Of a stretch of DNA of 64,000 nt, positions 17,606-26,671 are shown piece after piece. Origin of the DNA: UBA2137 sp963740205. GTDB taxonomy: Bacteria > Pseudomonadota > Alphaproteobacteria > Micavibrionales > Micavibrionaceae. A program made the translations under genes and the position numbers. Below the pieces are notes generated by a model that was not told where the DNA came from, did no database searches, and was given only the letters and a program-made list of their open reading frames with translations. Each line of letters opens with the position of its first letter. Position 1 is the stretch's first letter. Location: assembly GCA_963740205.1 (NCBI GenBank), contig CAVUDD010000002.1:434001-498000 (forward strand), written 5' to 3'.

Positions 17606-18003
17606 TCATCACTACCATTAGATGAATTATCTTGTGCCTTTTTTGGTGCCGATCTGCCTCTAGGCTTAGGAGTAGGTTTCGCTCCATCGCCGCTAATGAA
17701 TGAAGGTAGTTCGTTGCCACCGTCATTACCATTGCCACTTTTCTCCTGAGGTCTACCACCACGTTTTTGAGGACGTTTTTGTGATGAACGATGAGAAGGA
17801 ATAGGCATAGGTTTTTGAGTTGTTTCCTTGCGCTCACTTACTGCAATTTCGATTTCTAAACGTGCAGCAACCTTACGCAATTCATGAACAGCTTCTTGAA
17901 GAGTTTCACGAAGAGCAATGTCTTCTTTTTTTGAAACCCATGCATCATAAGTTTTGATACAAGTGTCTGCTGTTTTCTTTAATCTCTCTTCAATTTCGTC
18001 CAT
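17602..18003 (-). CDS. hypothetical protein with low-complexity basic tail
   Basis: A 133-aa soluble protein. Residues 1-60 are helical (DEIEERLKKTADTCIKTYDA, then REAL-type heptads up to ARLEIEIAVSER). Residues 60-133 are disordered and rich in P, S, R, K, G and N. The helical head with a basic tail suggests an RNA- or DNA-associated accessory protein, but this is inference and no family is recognised. It is convergent with gloB. There is a 56-bp gap to guaC upstream on the same strand. Confidence 0.65.
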   Translation of the reverse strand: MDEIEERLKKTADTCIKTYDAWVSKKEDIALRETLQEAVHELRKVAARLEIEIAVSERKETTQKPMPIPSHRSSQKRPQKRGGRPQEKSGNGNDGGNELPSFISGDGAKPTPKPRGRSAPKKAQDNSSNGSDD

Positions 18004-18059
18004 GCCAACCTCGTTTTGATTTAAGTGAACAACCTAGCGATGAAAATCTCTCTGGTCAA

Positions 18060-19115
18060 TTATTCATTACCAAATACTGTATTCAATTGTTGTGACACTC
18101 GAATAAAGCTAGTTCTTTTGGATAATTCCTTAAGTTGCTTTGCCCCAACATAAGTACAAGTTGATCTCAAACCACCCAAAATATCCTGAAGCGTATCTTT
18201 AACTGCACCTCTATAAGGAATTTGAACTGTTTTACCCTCACTCGCACGGTAATTGGCAACACCTCCCGAATGTTTGCTCATAGCGGTGTTGCTTGACATA
18301 CCGTAAAACTCAACAACTTTATTTTTGCCATTTTTGACGACTTTCATTTCACTTTCATCATGGCCCGCAAGCATTCCACCTAGCATTACAAAATCTGCAC
18401 CTGCCCCAAATGCCTTTGCAATATCACCCGGAACAGTACATCCACCATCTGAGCAGACATGCGCACTAAGCCCATGCGCAGCATCCGCGCATTCTATTAC
18501 CGCCGACAGCTGAGGATAGCCTACACCCGTCATTTTACGAGTTGTACAAACGCTTCCTGGTCCAATACCCACCTTGACGATATCAGCGCCGGAAAGAACA
18601 AGCTCTTCGACCATTTCACCTGTTACAACATTTCCTGCCATAAGTGTAAAATCGGGAAAGCGATCGCGCATCTTTTTAACGAAATCAACAAAGGCTTGCG
18701 AATACCCATTGGCAACATCTATGCAAAGACGGTTGATTGGTCGAACGACTTCTTTCTTAAGGCTTTTCAAAACAGCCTCAAGCTTGTCTATGTCATTTTG
18801 ATTTGTTCCAATGCTATACCACGCATTTTCGGCGGCTTTTGTCTGAAAGAATTTTACTAATTCCTTTTCACTGTAATGTTTGGTTAACGCAACGGTTAAG
18901 CCATTGCCATCATCTGCAAAAGCATTAGCCATTGCCATTGTTCCTACACCATCCATATTGGCAGAAATAATAGGGACACCTTCAAATTTATGCTTACTAT
19001 GCAAGAATTTAAAACTGCGTGATATATCAACATCCTTGCGCGTTGAGAGTGTAGAACGTTTTGGACGTATCAAAACATCTTTAAAATCTAATTTTGTATC
19101 TGCTTCTATTCTCAT
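18060..19115 (-). CDS. guaC: GMP reductase
   Basis: A 351-aa TIM-barrel enzyme of the IMPDH/GMPR family that reductively deaminates GMP to IMP with NADPH, in purine salvage. The catalytic loop is GIGPGSVCTTRKMTGVGYPQ with the nucleophilic Cys near residue 188. LDFKDVLIRPKRST at the N-terminus, SDGGC and LGGMLAGHDESEM are typical GuaC blocks. There is no CBS domain insertion, and the ICADAAHGL-like segment IECADAAHGLSAH points to GuaC and not IMP dehydrogenase. It has normal length. It is probably cotranscribed with the DUF1192 gene 16 bp upstream. Confidence 0.95.
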   Translation of the reverse strand: MRIEADTKLDFKDVLIRPKRSTLSTRKDVDISRSFKFLHSKHKFEGVPIISANMDGVGTMAMANAFADDGNGLTVALTKHYSEKELVKFFQTKAAENAWYSIGTNQNDIDKLEAVLKSLKKEVVRPINRLCIDVANGYSQAFVDFVKKMRDRFPDFTLMAGNVVTGEMVEELVLSGADIVKVGIGPGSVCTTRKMTGVGYPQLSAVIECADAAHGLSAHVCSDGGCTVPGDIAKAFGAGADFVMLGGMLAGHDESEMKVVKNGKNKVVEFYGMSSNTAMSKHSGGVANYRASEGKTVQIPYRGAVKDTLQDILGGLRSTCTYVGAKQLKELSKRTSFIRVSQQLNTVFGNE

Positions 19116-19131
19116 TGTGGGCTTTCATTAT

Positions 19132-19317
19132 TTAATTTTTAAAGAAGGAGTTGACTGAAGAAGAATAACTTTCCTTCTTCTTCAATTCGACTTGAGTGCG
19201 TTCAATTTCCTGATTTAATTCATCAAGGTAATCATTTAATTCCGATACGGATAAAGATGAGAGGTCTTTAAGAACCTTTTTCCCATGCTGTGGCAAATTG
19301 CTATCATCATCAAACAT
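19132..19317 (-). CDS. DUF1192 family small protein
   Basis: A 61-aa alphaproteobacterial DUF1192 protein. It begins MFDDDSNLPQHGKKVLKDLS, followed by LSVSELNDYLDELNQEIERT (the characteristic heptad helix), and ends in an aromatic NSFFKN tail typical of the family. The predicted short coiled coil may mediate dimerisation. Function unknown. I chose the ATG at 19317 because the family begins MxDDD; a longer frame upstream encodes an unlikely Cys-rich leader. Probably in one transcript with guaC. Confidence 0.85.
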   Translation of the reverse strand: MFDDDSNLPQHGKKVLKDLSSLSVSELNDYLDELNQEIERTQVELKKKESYSSSVNSFFKN

Positions 19318-19379
19318 TTCATTAATGTAACAAGCTTGCTCCAAAAAACAACACAGGATAAGCATGCTTTAAAAAACAT

Positions 19380-19409
19380 TTGGTTTTTTGTATTAAATCG
19401 CGCTATACA
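19380..19409 (+). promoter_or_regulatory. putative sigma-70 type promoter of trcR
   Basis: TTGGTT (19380-19385) and TATACA (19404-19409) are separated by 18 bases and point at trcR. Transcription would begin near 19416, just before the structured leader. Match to consensus is moderate. Confidence 0.45.
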
Positions 19410-19420
19410 TGAGGCACGTA

Positions 19421-19499
19421 TTCCCGACAGTCCTTAATTTACTGTCATTTGCGGAAGCCCTGAAGTGGCTTTGCGAGACAAAAAGACCTGTCGCGGGAA
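19421..19499 (+). promoter_or_regulatory. structured 5' leader RNA of trcR with alternative folds
   Basis: The leader can form hairpin GACAGT/ACTGTC (19426-19431 with 19441-19446), hairpin AAGCC/GGCTT (19455-19459 with 19467-19471) and a small GACA/TGTC hairpin (19477-19480 with 19489-19492). A competing long-range helix is also possible: TTCCCG pairs CGGGAA (19421-19426 with 19494-19499) and ACAG pairs CTGT (19427-19430 with 19488-19491) around a 2-base bulge. The first hairpin and the long-range helix use the same bases and exclude each other. The ribosome-binding site CGGAGAT follows about 15 bases later. It does not match a riboswitch class that I recognise. Confidence 0.4.
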
Positions 19500-19526
19500 C
19501 TTGTAACATTTAAACGGAGATATAAA

Positions 19527-20201
19527 ATGTCCAAAGGAATTGATACATCTAAACCAATAATGCCAAAAGCAACTGCTGTATGGTTGGTTGACAACACGTT
19601 ACTGACTTTTGTCCAAATTGCAGAATTTGTTGAGTTGCACCAAATCGAAGTTCAAGCTTTGGCAGATGGTGACATTGGTAAAGGTATTGTTGGAAGAAGC
19701 CCAATTGACGAAGGTCTTTTGACAAAAGAGGAAATTGGAAAATGCGAGCAAGATAGTGCACTTAGCCTTAAGGCCTTGAAAAGCAAACTTCCGCCAATCA
19801 AACTTCGTGCTAAGGGACCACGCTACACACCTGTTTCAAAACGCGGCGACAAGCCAGATGCAATTGCCTATATCATCAAGCATCACCCTGAAATTTCAGA
19901 AGCACAAATTTGTAAACTTGTTGGCACGACAAAACCTACAATTAAGGCCATTCGTGAGCGTTCACATGCTAATATTTCAAATATTAAAGCACGCAATCCT
20001 GTTGACTTGGGTCTATGTAGTTACAAAGAACTTGAGGCTGCAAGTGCAAAAGGTCACCGCGCTGCTGGCCGCGATCCAGAAGTTGAAGCTCAAAAACGCC
20101 AAGATGCAGCAGAGCAAAAACTTCAGGCTGAAACAGTTCAAGATGAAACCGATAGTAGCGATACATCAGGATTTGATTTTTCTAACTTCATGAAAATGTA
20201 G
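19527..20201 (+). CDS. trcR: cell-cycle transcriptional regulator TrcR (DUF1013)
   Basis: A 224-aa DUF1013 protein, an alphaproteobacteria-specific family whose member TrcR is described as a cell-cycle transcriptional regulator. Diagnostic blocks are LMPKATAVWLVDNT-like IMPKATAVWLVDNTLLTFVQ near residue 12, IAEFVELHQIEVQALADGDI, KGPRYTPVSKRGDKPDAIAY near 98 and a helix-turn-helix-like EISEAQICKLVGTTKPTIKA near 120-140. The C-terminal 50 residues are Gln/Glu/Ala-rich and variable. A CGGAGAT ribosome-binding site lies 7 bases before the ATG. The gene has a long structured leader and is followed by a strong terminator, so it is monocistronic. Confidence 0.92.
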   Translation: MSKGIDTSKPIMPKATAVWLVDNTLLTFVQIAEFVELHQIEVQALADGDIGKGIVGRSPIDEGLLTKEEIGKCEQDSALSLKALKSKLPPIKLRAKGPRYTPVSKRGDKPDAIAYIIKHHPEISEAQICKLVGTTKPTIKAIRERSHANISNIKARNPVDLGLCSYKELEAASAKGHRAAGRDPEVEAQKRQDAAEQKLQAETVQDETDSSDTSGFDFSNFMKM

Positions 20202-20225
20202 ACTAGTTATTATCACAAATACTAA

Positions 20226-20251
20226 AAAAGCCCTGTTTATCAGGGCTTTTT
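20226..20251. terminator. bidirectional rho-independent terminator
   Basis: AAAAGCCCTG-TTTAT-CAGGGCTTTT forms a perfect 10-bp stem flanked by A and T runs. It lies between the convergent trcR and DUF465 genes and can end both transcripts. Confidence 0.93.
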
Positions 20252-20274
20252 ATTTGAATTCTAATTTTTAAAAC

Positions 20275-20466
20275 TTAGGAAACTGCACTAATTTTATCGA
20301 GTTCTTCCTTGATATGCAGTTTTTCTAGTTTCAATCTTTTAAGAAGAAAATCGCTCGGTAAAGGCCTTTTTTCTTCGTTGTGGATTTTTATTTCAAGTGT
20401 GTGATGTTTTGATTTAAGAGCCGATAGACGATTAACGCTAGATGTTTGTAATCCATTTGTGGACAT
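20275..20466 (-). CDS. DUF465 (YdcH-like) small protein
   Basis: A 63-aa protein of the DUF465/YdcH family: two helices with the pattern ALKSKHHTLEIKIHNEEKRP, then DFLLKRLKLEKLHIKEELDK. The central EEKRPLPSD turn is the family hallmark. Such proteins are small helical hairpins found throughout proteobacteria and have no agreed function. The ATG is preceded by a purine-rich AAAAGGAGAA. It is a single gene ending at the trcR terminator. Confidence 0.88.
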   Translation of the reverse strand: MSTNGLQTSSVNRLSALKSKHHTLEIKIHNEEKRPLPSDFLLKRLKLEKLHIKEELDKISAVS

Positions 20467-20583
20467 TCACATTCTCCTTTTTTTCATCGATGGGTATACT
20501 AGTTATTGTAGCGCGTTTACACCCTTTCGACAAATTAGCAAAATCCGAAATAAGCTTTTGCCAGCTAGGTCAAATGCTTAGAA

Positions 20584-22098
20584 TTAGATGTTAAATTCCA
20601 CGCCTTGAGCTAAAGGCAACTCAGTGGAGTAATTTACGGTCTGTGTTTGGCGGCGCATATATGTTTTCCACGAGTCGGAACCACTTTCGCGCCCTCCACC
20701 GGTTTCCTTTTCACCACCAAAGGCACCCCCTATCTCTGCCCCACTAGGTCCTATATTGACATTTGCTATCCCACAATCGCTTCCTACTGATGAGAGGAAT
20801 TTTTCTGCCTCTCTGACATCATTTGTAAAGATACAAGACGATAACCCTTGAGGAACATCATTGTTAAGCCTTATCGCCTCATCTAGTGTTTTATAGGTCA
20901 TCACATAAAGAATAGGAGCGAAGGTTTCATGGCAAACAATAGGCTGTTGTTTCTGCATTTTGACAATAGCAGGGTTCATATATGCGCCCCCTTCAGGCAC
21001 GTTATCAATCCTCCTGTCGCCACCACATAAAATCTCGCCGCCCTGTTCTTTTGCATCAGATATAGATTTTTCCATTGCCTTTGCAGATGCCTCATCAATC
21101 AAAGGCCCCACAAGTGTATTTTTATCAAGAGGATCGCCAATACGAAGAGAACCATAAGCTGATTTCAATTTGTCCATCAAATCACTGGCTATGCTTTCGT
21201 GGACTACAAGTCGTCTAAGTGAAGTACATCTTTGGCCAGCCGTTCCAACAGCAGAAAATACGATAGCGCGCATTGCTAGATTAAGGTCTGCACTTGGGGT
21301 TACAATCATAGCGTTGTTACCACCTAGCTCAAGTAATGAACGGCCTAAACGCTCGGCAACATTTTGTGCAACTGCTCGTCCCATGGGGACACTACCTGTC
21401 GCGCTTACAAGAGGAATTTTTGGATTGTCTACCAAAGCTTCGCCGACATCTTTTCCGCCAATAATAACCTTAAGAAGATTTTCCGGTGCTTTATGCCCAG
21501 CCTTACGGAATTGGGTGACAGCATCTTCGAACAACTTTGCACAAGCAAGAGCAGTTAAGGGTGTTTTTTCGGAAGGCTTCCATACAATTGAATTGCCACA
21601 AACATAAGCCAAGGCGGCGTTCCATGCCCAAACAGCTACAGGGAAGTTAAAGGCAGAAATAACGCCAACAACTCCAAGAGGGTGCCATGTCTCGCGCATG
21701 TGATGTCCAGGGCGCTCTGAGGCTATAGTCAATCCGTATAACTGGCGGGAGAGGCCCACAGCGAAATCACAGATGTCAATCATCTCTTGAATCTCGCCCA
21801 AACCTTCAGATAAAACTTTACCACATTCAAGCGTTACCAATTGTCCTAGGGCTTCTTTATTGTTTCTTAGCTCTTCACCGAATAAACGGACTAGCTCACC
21901 TCTTACAGGTGCAGGCATTGCACGCCATTCTTGAAATGCTTTATCCGCCTCTTCTATCGCTTTTAAAACATAATTTTTATCATGCTCCTTTAAGCGCCCT
22001 ATTTCTTGACCATCTATAGGTGAGTTCACTACAAGTGAACCAGAAAAATCCAGATGCTTATCAATTCCAAATGTTGAGAGTATTTTTTTAGTGTCCAT
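20584..22098 (-). CDS. aldehyde dehydrogenase, ALDH7 family (aminoadipate/piperideine-6-carboxylate type)
   Basis: A 504-aa NAD-dependent aldehyde dehydrogenase. GTAGQRCTSLRRL contains the catalytic Cys near residue 298, ELGGNNAMIVTPSADL the general-base Glu near 263, and FNFPVAVWAWNAALAYVCGN with KPSEKTPLTALA forms the NAD site. The C-terminal IGGAFGGEKETGGGRESGSD pattern is typical of ALDH7 (antiquitin, AmaB), which oxidises alpha-aminoadipic semialdehyde in lysine breakdown, though some members act in betaine or stress metabolism. No other lysine-catabolic gene is nearby. It starts 6 bases after the Na/Pi symporter gene, so the two share a transcript. Confidence 0.9.
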   Translation of the reverse strand: MDTKKILSTFGIDKHLDFSGSLVVNSPIDGQEIGRLKEHDKNYVLKAIEEADKAFQEWRAMPAPVRGELVRLFGEELRNNKEALGQLVTLECGKVLSEGLGEIQEMIDICDFAVGLSRQLYGLTIASERPGHHMRETWHPLGVVGVISAFNFPVAVWAWNAALAYVCGNSIVWKPSEKTPLTALACAKLFEDAVTQFRKAGHKAPENLLKVIIGGKDVGEALVDNPKIPLVSATGSVPMGRAVAQNVAERLGRSLLELGGNNAMIVTPSADLNLAMRAIVFSAVGTAGQRCTSLRRLVVHESIASDLMDKLKSAYGSLRIGDPLDKNTLVGPLIDEASAKAMEKSISDAKEQGGEILCGGDRRIDNVPEGGAYMNPAIVKMQKQQPIVCHETFAPILYVMTYKTLDEAIRLNNDVPQGLSSCIFTNDVREAEKFLSSVGSDCGIANVNIGPSGAEIGGAFGGEKETGGGRESGSDSWKTYMRRQTQTVNYSTELPLAQGVEFNI

Positions 22099-22104
22099 GT
22101 TGCT

Positions 22105-23790
22105 TTATCCTTTCTTTTTAATAACGTCTTTGACCTTTTTAGAGGGCTTAAGGCGTGTTTCAGAAAGCTGCCCATGACCCTCAAGAATAGGATAAGCAAC
22201 GCTAGTAATCATAGAGTTCACGCGTAGTAAATCGCGAATGATATCCATATGCATAGAACTTGTATCCATAGTTTCAGGGACACCATCTTTAAGGCGCGAT
22301 ATATGTGCTTTTGATGTTTTAATCTCAGCGACTTTAATCTCTGCCTTATCTCTAACTAATTTACGAGCCAGTTTGACATCCTGTGAAATAAACACTTGTT
22401 GCGCGAGTTTCAAAGATTGAAGAACCATATCGAAGAGAGAATCAATTTCTTCGAACCCCTCTTTAGAAAACTTTTTATTTTCATGAATCTTCTTTTTCAC
22501 GTGAACAAGAAGATTTCTGTCAATGATATCACCAATATGCTCAATGTTAATTGCCAAAGACATAACTTCAAAGTGCCTCTTAGACTCCTGCTCGTTCATT
22601 TCCTTAGATGCAAGTCTTGCCAGATAAGATTTGACTGCAAGAAAAAGAGCATCAATCGTATCATCCATTTCCTTGGCTTGCTTTAACAACTCTTCATCAT
22701 TTTTCCTAAATGATTGTCTACACATATTAAGCATTTCAATGCTCATGTCAGATAAGCGCAAAGTTTCTCTAGATGCACTCATCAAAGCCAGAAATGGCTG
22801 AGACAATTCTGCCTCATTCAGATAGATAGGATTCGCTGCGTTCTTTTCATTTTTCTTTGGAGGAACAATCTTTCTAACAAGTCTTCCGACCTGCTTGATA
22901 AAGGGCAAGAAGATAATAGCCAATGCTATGTTGAAAAACATATGAAAGAGAACAATCGCCCAAGGAGTATGCCCATAATGCTCAACTATGTAACTCGTAA
23001 TAGATGGCATGAACGGCAAGATTAAAAGAACACCGACAGCCCTCATTAGTAAGTTACCGACTGGAATACGGAATGCCTCTGCTGATTCTCCCCGTGTTGC
23101 AAGAAGTGCAGGAAAAACATTACCAATATTAGCTCCAAGCACCATCGTCATTGCAAGCGGTAGGCCTATAACTCCTGTCTGATCCAATGAAACCAGTAAA
23201 AGAATAACAGCAAGAGACGAATGAAATAACCAAGTTAAAAGTATCGCCAATACAATTGCAAAAATCATATCGTAAGAGAGAGGTTCCAACAGAGTTTGAA
23301 AACGAGGAGATTCGCTTAAAGGCGTTGCGGCTGCTTTTATCATGGTTAAAGACAGCAACATTATTCCAAGCCCTAAAATAATACGTCCAATTTGTTTCTT
23401 TAAGCCTGCGTTGTTACGCGAGGCAAACAGAAAATAGCCAAAAATAATAAAAACAGGCGAGAGCCATGACAAATCAAAAGTTAAAATTTGAGCGACTAAT
23501 GTTGTTCCCACATCAGCTCCCAAAACGATGGCCAAGCCACTCGTCACGCCAATCAATCCGCGTCCAACAAAACTAGAAATAAGTATCGTTGTCGCAGTTG
23601 AGCTCTGAAGAATAACTGTCGTAATAATACCGGCAAAGAACGCCTTAAAACGATTTGATGTCGCCCTTTCCAAAAACTCACGCAGAGATGACCCGAATGC
23701 GCGGGTTGCTCCATTACGAACAAGCATCAAACCGAAAAGAAGCAAGCAGACGCCTGCAATGATATTTAGAAAAATAAATGTAGGACTCAT
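22105..23790 (-). CDS. Na/Pi cotransporter family protein with PhoU-like C-terminus
   Basis: A 561-aa inner-membrane protein of the NptA/YjbB type, which moves phosphate with sodium. Two inverted repeats carry the QSSTATTILISSF motif near residue 60 and a second FHSSLAVILLLVSL near 190, the paired QSS-like sites of this family. There are about eight to nine membrane segments up to residue 320. The C-terminal 220 residues are helical (ETLRLSDMSIEMLNMCRQSF onward) and resemble PhoU, which may tune transport. It starts independently and is followed by the ALDH gene in the same transcript. Whether it imports or exports phosphate cannot be read from sequence. Confidence 0.88.
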   Translation of the reverse strand: MSPTFIFLNIIAGVCLLLFGLMLVRNGATRAFGSSLREFLERATSNRFKAFFAGIITTVILQSSTATTILISSFVGRGLIGVTSGLAIVLGADVGTTLVAQILTFDLSWLSPVFIIFGYFLFASRNNAGLKKQIGRIILGLGIMLLSLTMIKAAATPLSESPRFQTLLEPLSYDMIFAIVLAILLTWLFHSSLAVILLLVSLDQTGVIGLPLAMTMVLGANIGNVFPALLATRGESAEAFRIPVGNLLMRAVGVLLILPFMPSITSYIVEHYGHTPWAIVLFHMFFNIALAIIFLPFIKQVGRLVRKIVPPKKNEKNAANPIYLNEAELSQPFLALMSASRETLRLSDMSIEMLNMCRQSFRKNDEELLKQAKEMDDTIDALFLAVKSYLARLASKEMNEQESKRHFEVMSLAINIEHIGDIIDRNLLVHVKKKIHENKKFSKEGFEEIDSLFDMVLQSLKLAQQVFISQDVKLARKLVRDKAEIKVAEIKTSKAHISRLKDGVPETMDTSSMHMDIIRDLLRVNSMITSVAYPILEGHGQLSETRLKPSKKVKDVIKKKG

Positions 23791-23847
23791 AACGAAACAG
23801 TATAACGGCTTTTTTACCCACTCAAAGGGGCAATACAGTTTTATCCG

Positions 23848-24399
23848 TTAAAAACCTGCATTAGGTTGCGCGAGATAATCTTCCTCTGCAGATGTATTGG
23901 TTCGGTCCAACGCTTCGTTGCGGTGTGGAAAGCGACCATATTGCTCAATAACGCTGTAATGACGTTTAGCGTATTCATGTCCCATAGGGTTATCGTCCTT
24001 CATTTTTTCAAAAAGCTCGAGAGAGCGTTTTTGATCAGATAAAGACTCACTATGTTGGAAAGGGAGATAGAGGAAGCCTCTTTTAACAGGCTCAAGAATT
24101 TGGTCAAACCCCTTACTGACTGCATATTTTGCAACCAGTAGAGCCTGCCCATCAGTGGCATAGGATTGTGCCGATTTACGGAACATATTTCGTGGGAATT
24201 GATCAAGTATAATGATAAGAGCCAAGCATCCATCGGCATCTTGCTTCCAATCATCGAGAAATCCTTTTCTTGCCATTTCATATGTTTCAAGAAAGTTTTC
24301 TTTGACCTTCGCATCAAATTCTTCATTTTTTTGGAACCACTGTTGTGGTTGAGTTTCCTTAAACCAAAAATCGAGGATTTCCTGCTGGCCATTTTTCAT
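23848..24399 (-). CDS. DUF924 family protein
   Basis: A 183-aa cytosolic protein of the DUF924 family, an all-helical TPR-like fold of unknown function. Hallmarks are ILDFWFKETQPQQWFQKNEE at the N-terminus, LALIIILDQFPRNMFR near residue 60, FLYLPFQHSESLSDQKRSLE near 108 and VIEQYGRFPHRNEALDR near 147. Length is as usual for the family. It lies 9 bases after cytochrome c1 on the same strand and could be the last gene of the pet transcript, though it has no known link to respiration. Confidence 0.9.
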   Translation of the reverse strand: MKNGQQEILDFWFKETQPQQWFQKNEEFDAKVKENFLETYEMARKGFLDDWKQDADGCLALIIILDQFPRNMFRKSAQSYATDGQALLVAKYAVSKGFDQILEPVKRGFLYLPFQHSESLSDQKRSLELFEKMKDDNPMGHEYAKRHYSVIEQYGRFPHRNEALDRTNTSAEEDYLAQPNAGF

Positions 24400-24408
24400 G
24401 TTTACATC

Positions 24409-25191
24409 CTACTTCTTAAGATCCGACCAAACACGTTTTTTAACTGCGTACATAATTCCTGCAAAGACAAGAAGGAACAAAACAACCTTGATACCCATGC
24501 GTTTTCTTTGCTCTAACTCAGGCTCGGCAGCCCAGTTAAGAAAATGTGCAACATCACGTGAGTATTGCTCAACAGTCATAGGTGTCTCATCGTCATAAGC
24601 AACAATACCATCACTCAAAGGAGCCGCCATGGCAATCACATGCCCACCCATATATTTGTTATAATGTTGACCTGTCAAAAGCTCGTTATTATCAAGCCAC
24701 TCCTGTGGTGGATTTTCATATCCATCCAATAAACTGGCAATATATGTGGCACCACCAGAGCGCGCTTTTGTAATCAACGACAAATCAGGTGGAATGGCAC
24801 CGTTATTCGCATACGCAGCTGCTTTATCATTTGCATATGGCGAGTTAAAGGCGTCACTTGGGCGCGCCGGACGCTCAATCATATCACCTTCATCATTAGG
24901 TCCATCAACGACAGTATATTGTGATGCGATAGCTTTAATTTGGCTCTCGTCATAGCCAAGAGCTTCAAGGTTACGATAACGAATACGTTTCATGCCGTGA
25001 CATGCTGCACAGACATTCTGGTAAACTTTCAAACCACGTTGCAGTGCGGCTTTGTCGTAATGCCCAAGAGGCCCATCGAAAGACCACTGCATATCGGGAA
25101 GTTCTGCAGATTCACCCGCAGCTAAAAACTCACTTGCTTTAACACTCAATACAAAAACAAGAGTGAGAAGTAGAAAATATTTAAGTTTCAT
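24409..25191 (-). CDS. petC: cytochrome c1 of the bc1 complex
   Basis: A 260-aa periplasm-facing haem c subunit of ubiquinol:cytochrome c oxidoreductase. A signal peptide (MKLKYFLLLTLVFVLSVKAS) is followed by the haem-attachment motif CAACH at 61-65. PPDLSLITKARSGGATYIAS near 145 and the axial Met region GHVIAMAAPLSDG near 188 follow, and a C-terminal membrane anchor spans about 235-252 (VVLFLLVFAGIMYAV). It takes electrons from the Rieske centre and passes them to a soluble or membrane cytochrome c. It is the third gene of petA-petB-petC, 7 bases after petB. Confidence 0.96.
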   Translation of the reverse strand: MKLKYFLLLTLVFVLSVKASEFLAAGESAELPDMQWSFDGPLGHYDKAALQRGLKVYQNVCAACHGMKRIRYRNLEALGYDESQIKAIASQYTVVDGPNDEGDMIERPARPSDAFNSPYANDKAAAYANNGAIPPDLSLITKARSGGATYIASLLDGYENPPQEWLDNNELLTGQHYNKYMGGHVIAMAAPLSDGIVAYDDETPMTVEQYSRDVAHFLNWAAEPELEQRKRMGIKVVLFLLVFAGIMYAVKKRVWSDLKK

Positions 25192-25198
25192 CTTTAAA

Positions 25199-26659
25199 TT
25201 ACGCCTTTGCTTTTTTTTCTGCCATGACAGCCTTGTGGATACTCTCTGGAAGTTCTTCTACTGGCTCGAATTTGCTGAGGAATGGGATGCCAAAAATGAA
25301 GAAGCCCATATAATACAACATTGCCAATTGTGAAAGTGGGACCCAGAAACCTTCGGCAGGTTTAGCGCCACAAACCATCAGGACGAAGAAATCAACAACA
25401 AGCAATAAGACAGCTATTCTAAACCATGGGCGAAAGCGTGCACTTCTTACAGGATGGGTGTCTAAAAATGGCAAAACAAACAAAATGGCGATTGAGCCAA
25501 ACATTGCAAGAACACCGCAAAGTTTTGCGTCTATGAATGGTTTAGAAAGCCACCAACCACTCATCATCATCGTTGAGCCGCTCTCCATTTGGTATTGAGA
25601 AAAATAACCAATAGCCAAGAAAATGCCAGCGATTGCAAAAAGTATACCCATCATACGCAATGATATTTCTTCTTTTAAACGATTTGTAAACAACGGCTTC
25701 ATTGCAACTGCAGAAATCAGCAAACCAATTGCCAATGGAATATTTATACCAAACGTAAACGCACGTAGAATTGCGTAGAAAGGCAAGAAATACCATTCAG
25801 GCACAATGTGTGCTGGCGTAACAAGAGGATTAGCTGGGATATAGTTATCAGGATGCCCCAGAGTATTAGGCATAAAGAAAACGAATATCGCGTATATTAC
25901 CAAAAATACAACCAGTCCGAATGAATCCTTGATTGTGTAATATGGATTGAATGGAACAGTATCTTGCGGTCCCTTAACATCAATCCCTAAGGGGTTGTTT
26001 GATCCAGTGACATGCAGAGCCCAGACATGAAGTGCGATAACCGCACTCATCACAAAAGGAAGGAGGTAATGAAGCGCGAAGAACCTAGTAAGAGTGGGAT
26101 TATCAATAGAAAAACCACCACGTAGCCAAATAACAATATCCTCACCTACAAGCGGAATAGCTGAAAAGAAACTTGTAATAACTTGCGCACCCCAGAAGCT
26201 CATTTGTCCCCAAGGAAGCACATAACCCATAAAGGCCGTCGCCATCATCAAAAGAAAGATTGTCACACCAAACATCCACAAAAGTTCGCGAGGGCGTTTG
26301 TATGAACCGTAGTATAGTCCACGGAAGATATGAATATAAACAGCAATAAAGAAAAATGACGCACCGTTGGAATGAATGTAGCGGATAAGCCAACCATAGT
26401 TTACATCACGCATAATACGCTCGACGCTATCAAATGCCAGACCAGCGTTAGAACTATAATGCATGGCCAATGTAATGCCCGTGACAATCATAATTGTCAG
26501 CATAACCATAGCAATTGCCCCGAAATTCCAAAAATAATTGAAATTTTTGGGTGTCGGGAAAACACCATATTCCTTGTGAATCATAGTGAAAATCGGAAGA
26601 CGTGAGTCTACCCATTCTACGAAAGTGTTATCAAATTTTTCTCTTTGCTTATTTGCCAT
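25199..26659 (-). CDS. petB: cytochrome b of the bc1 complex
   Basis: A 486-aa membrane subunit with two b haems, carrying the quinol-oxidation and quinone-reduction sites. Haem-ligating histidines are visible in helices B (HYSSNAGLAF region and RYIHSNGASFFF) and D (FALHYLLPFVMSAVIALHVW). The Qo motif PEWYFLPFY is near residue 289. About eight to nine transmembrane helices are predicted. The protein is somewhat longer than the usual 400-440 residues because of extra hydrophobic sequence near the C-terminus, not because of fusion to c1, which is encoded separately. It lies 12 bases after petA. Confidence 0.96.
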   Translation of the reverse strand: MANKQREKFDNTFVEWVDSRLPIFTMIHKEYGVFPTPKNFNYFWNFGAIAMVMLTIMIVTGITLAMHYSSNAGLAFDSVERIMRDVNYGWLIRYIHSNGASFFFIAVYIHIFRGLYYGSYKRPRELLWMFGVTIFLLMMATAFMGYVLPWGQMSFWGAQVITSFFSAIPLVGEDIVIWLRGGFSIDNPTLTRFFALHYLLPFVMSAVIALHVWALHVTGSNNPLGIDVKGPQDTVPFNPYYTIKDSFGLVVFLVIYAIFVFFMPNTLGHPDNYIPANPLVTPAHIVPEWYFLPFYAILRAFTFGINIPLAIGLLISAVAMKPLFTNRLKEEISLRMMGILFAIAGIFLAIGYFSQYQMESGSTMMMSGWWLSKPFIDAKLCGVLAMFGSIAILFVLPFLDTHPVRSARFRPWFRIAVLLLVVDFFVLMVCGAKPAEGFWVPLSQLAMLYYMGFFIFGIPFLSKFEPVEELPESIHKAVMAEKKAKA

Positions 26660-26671
26660 TTTTTACTTTTC

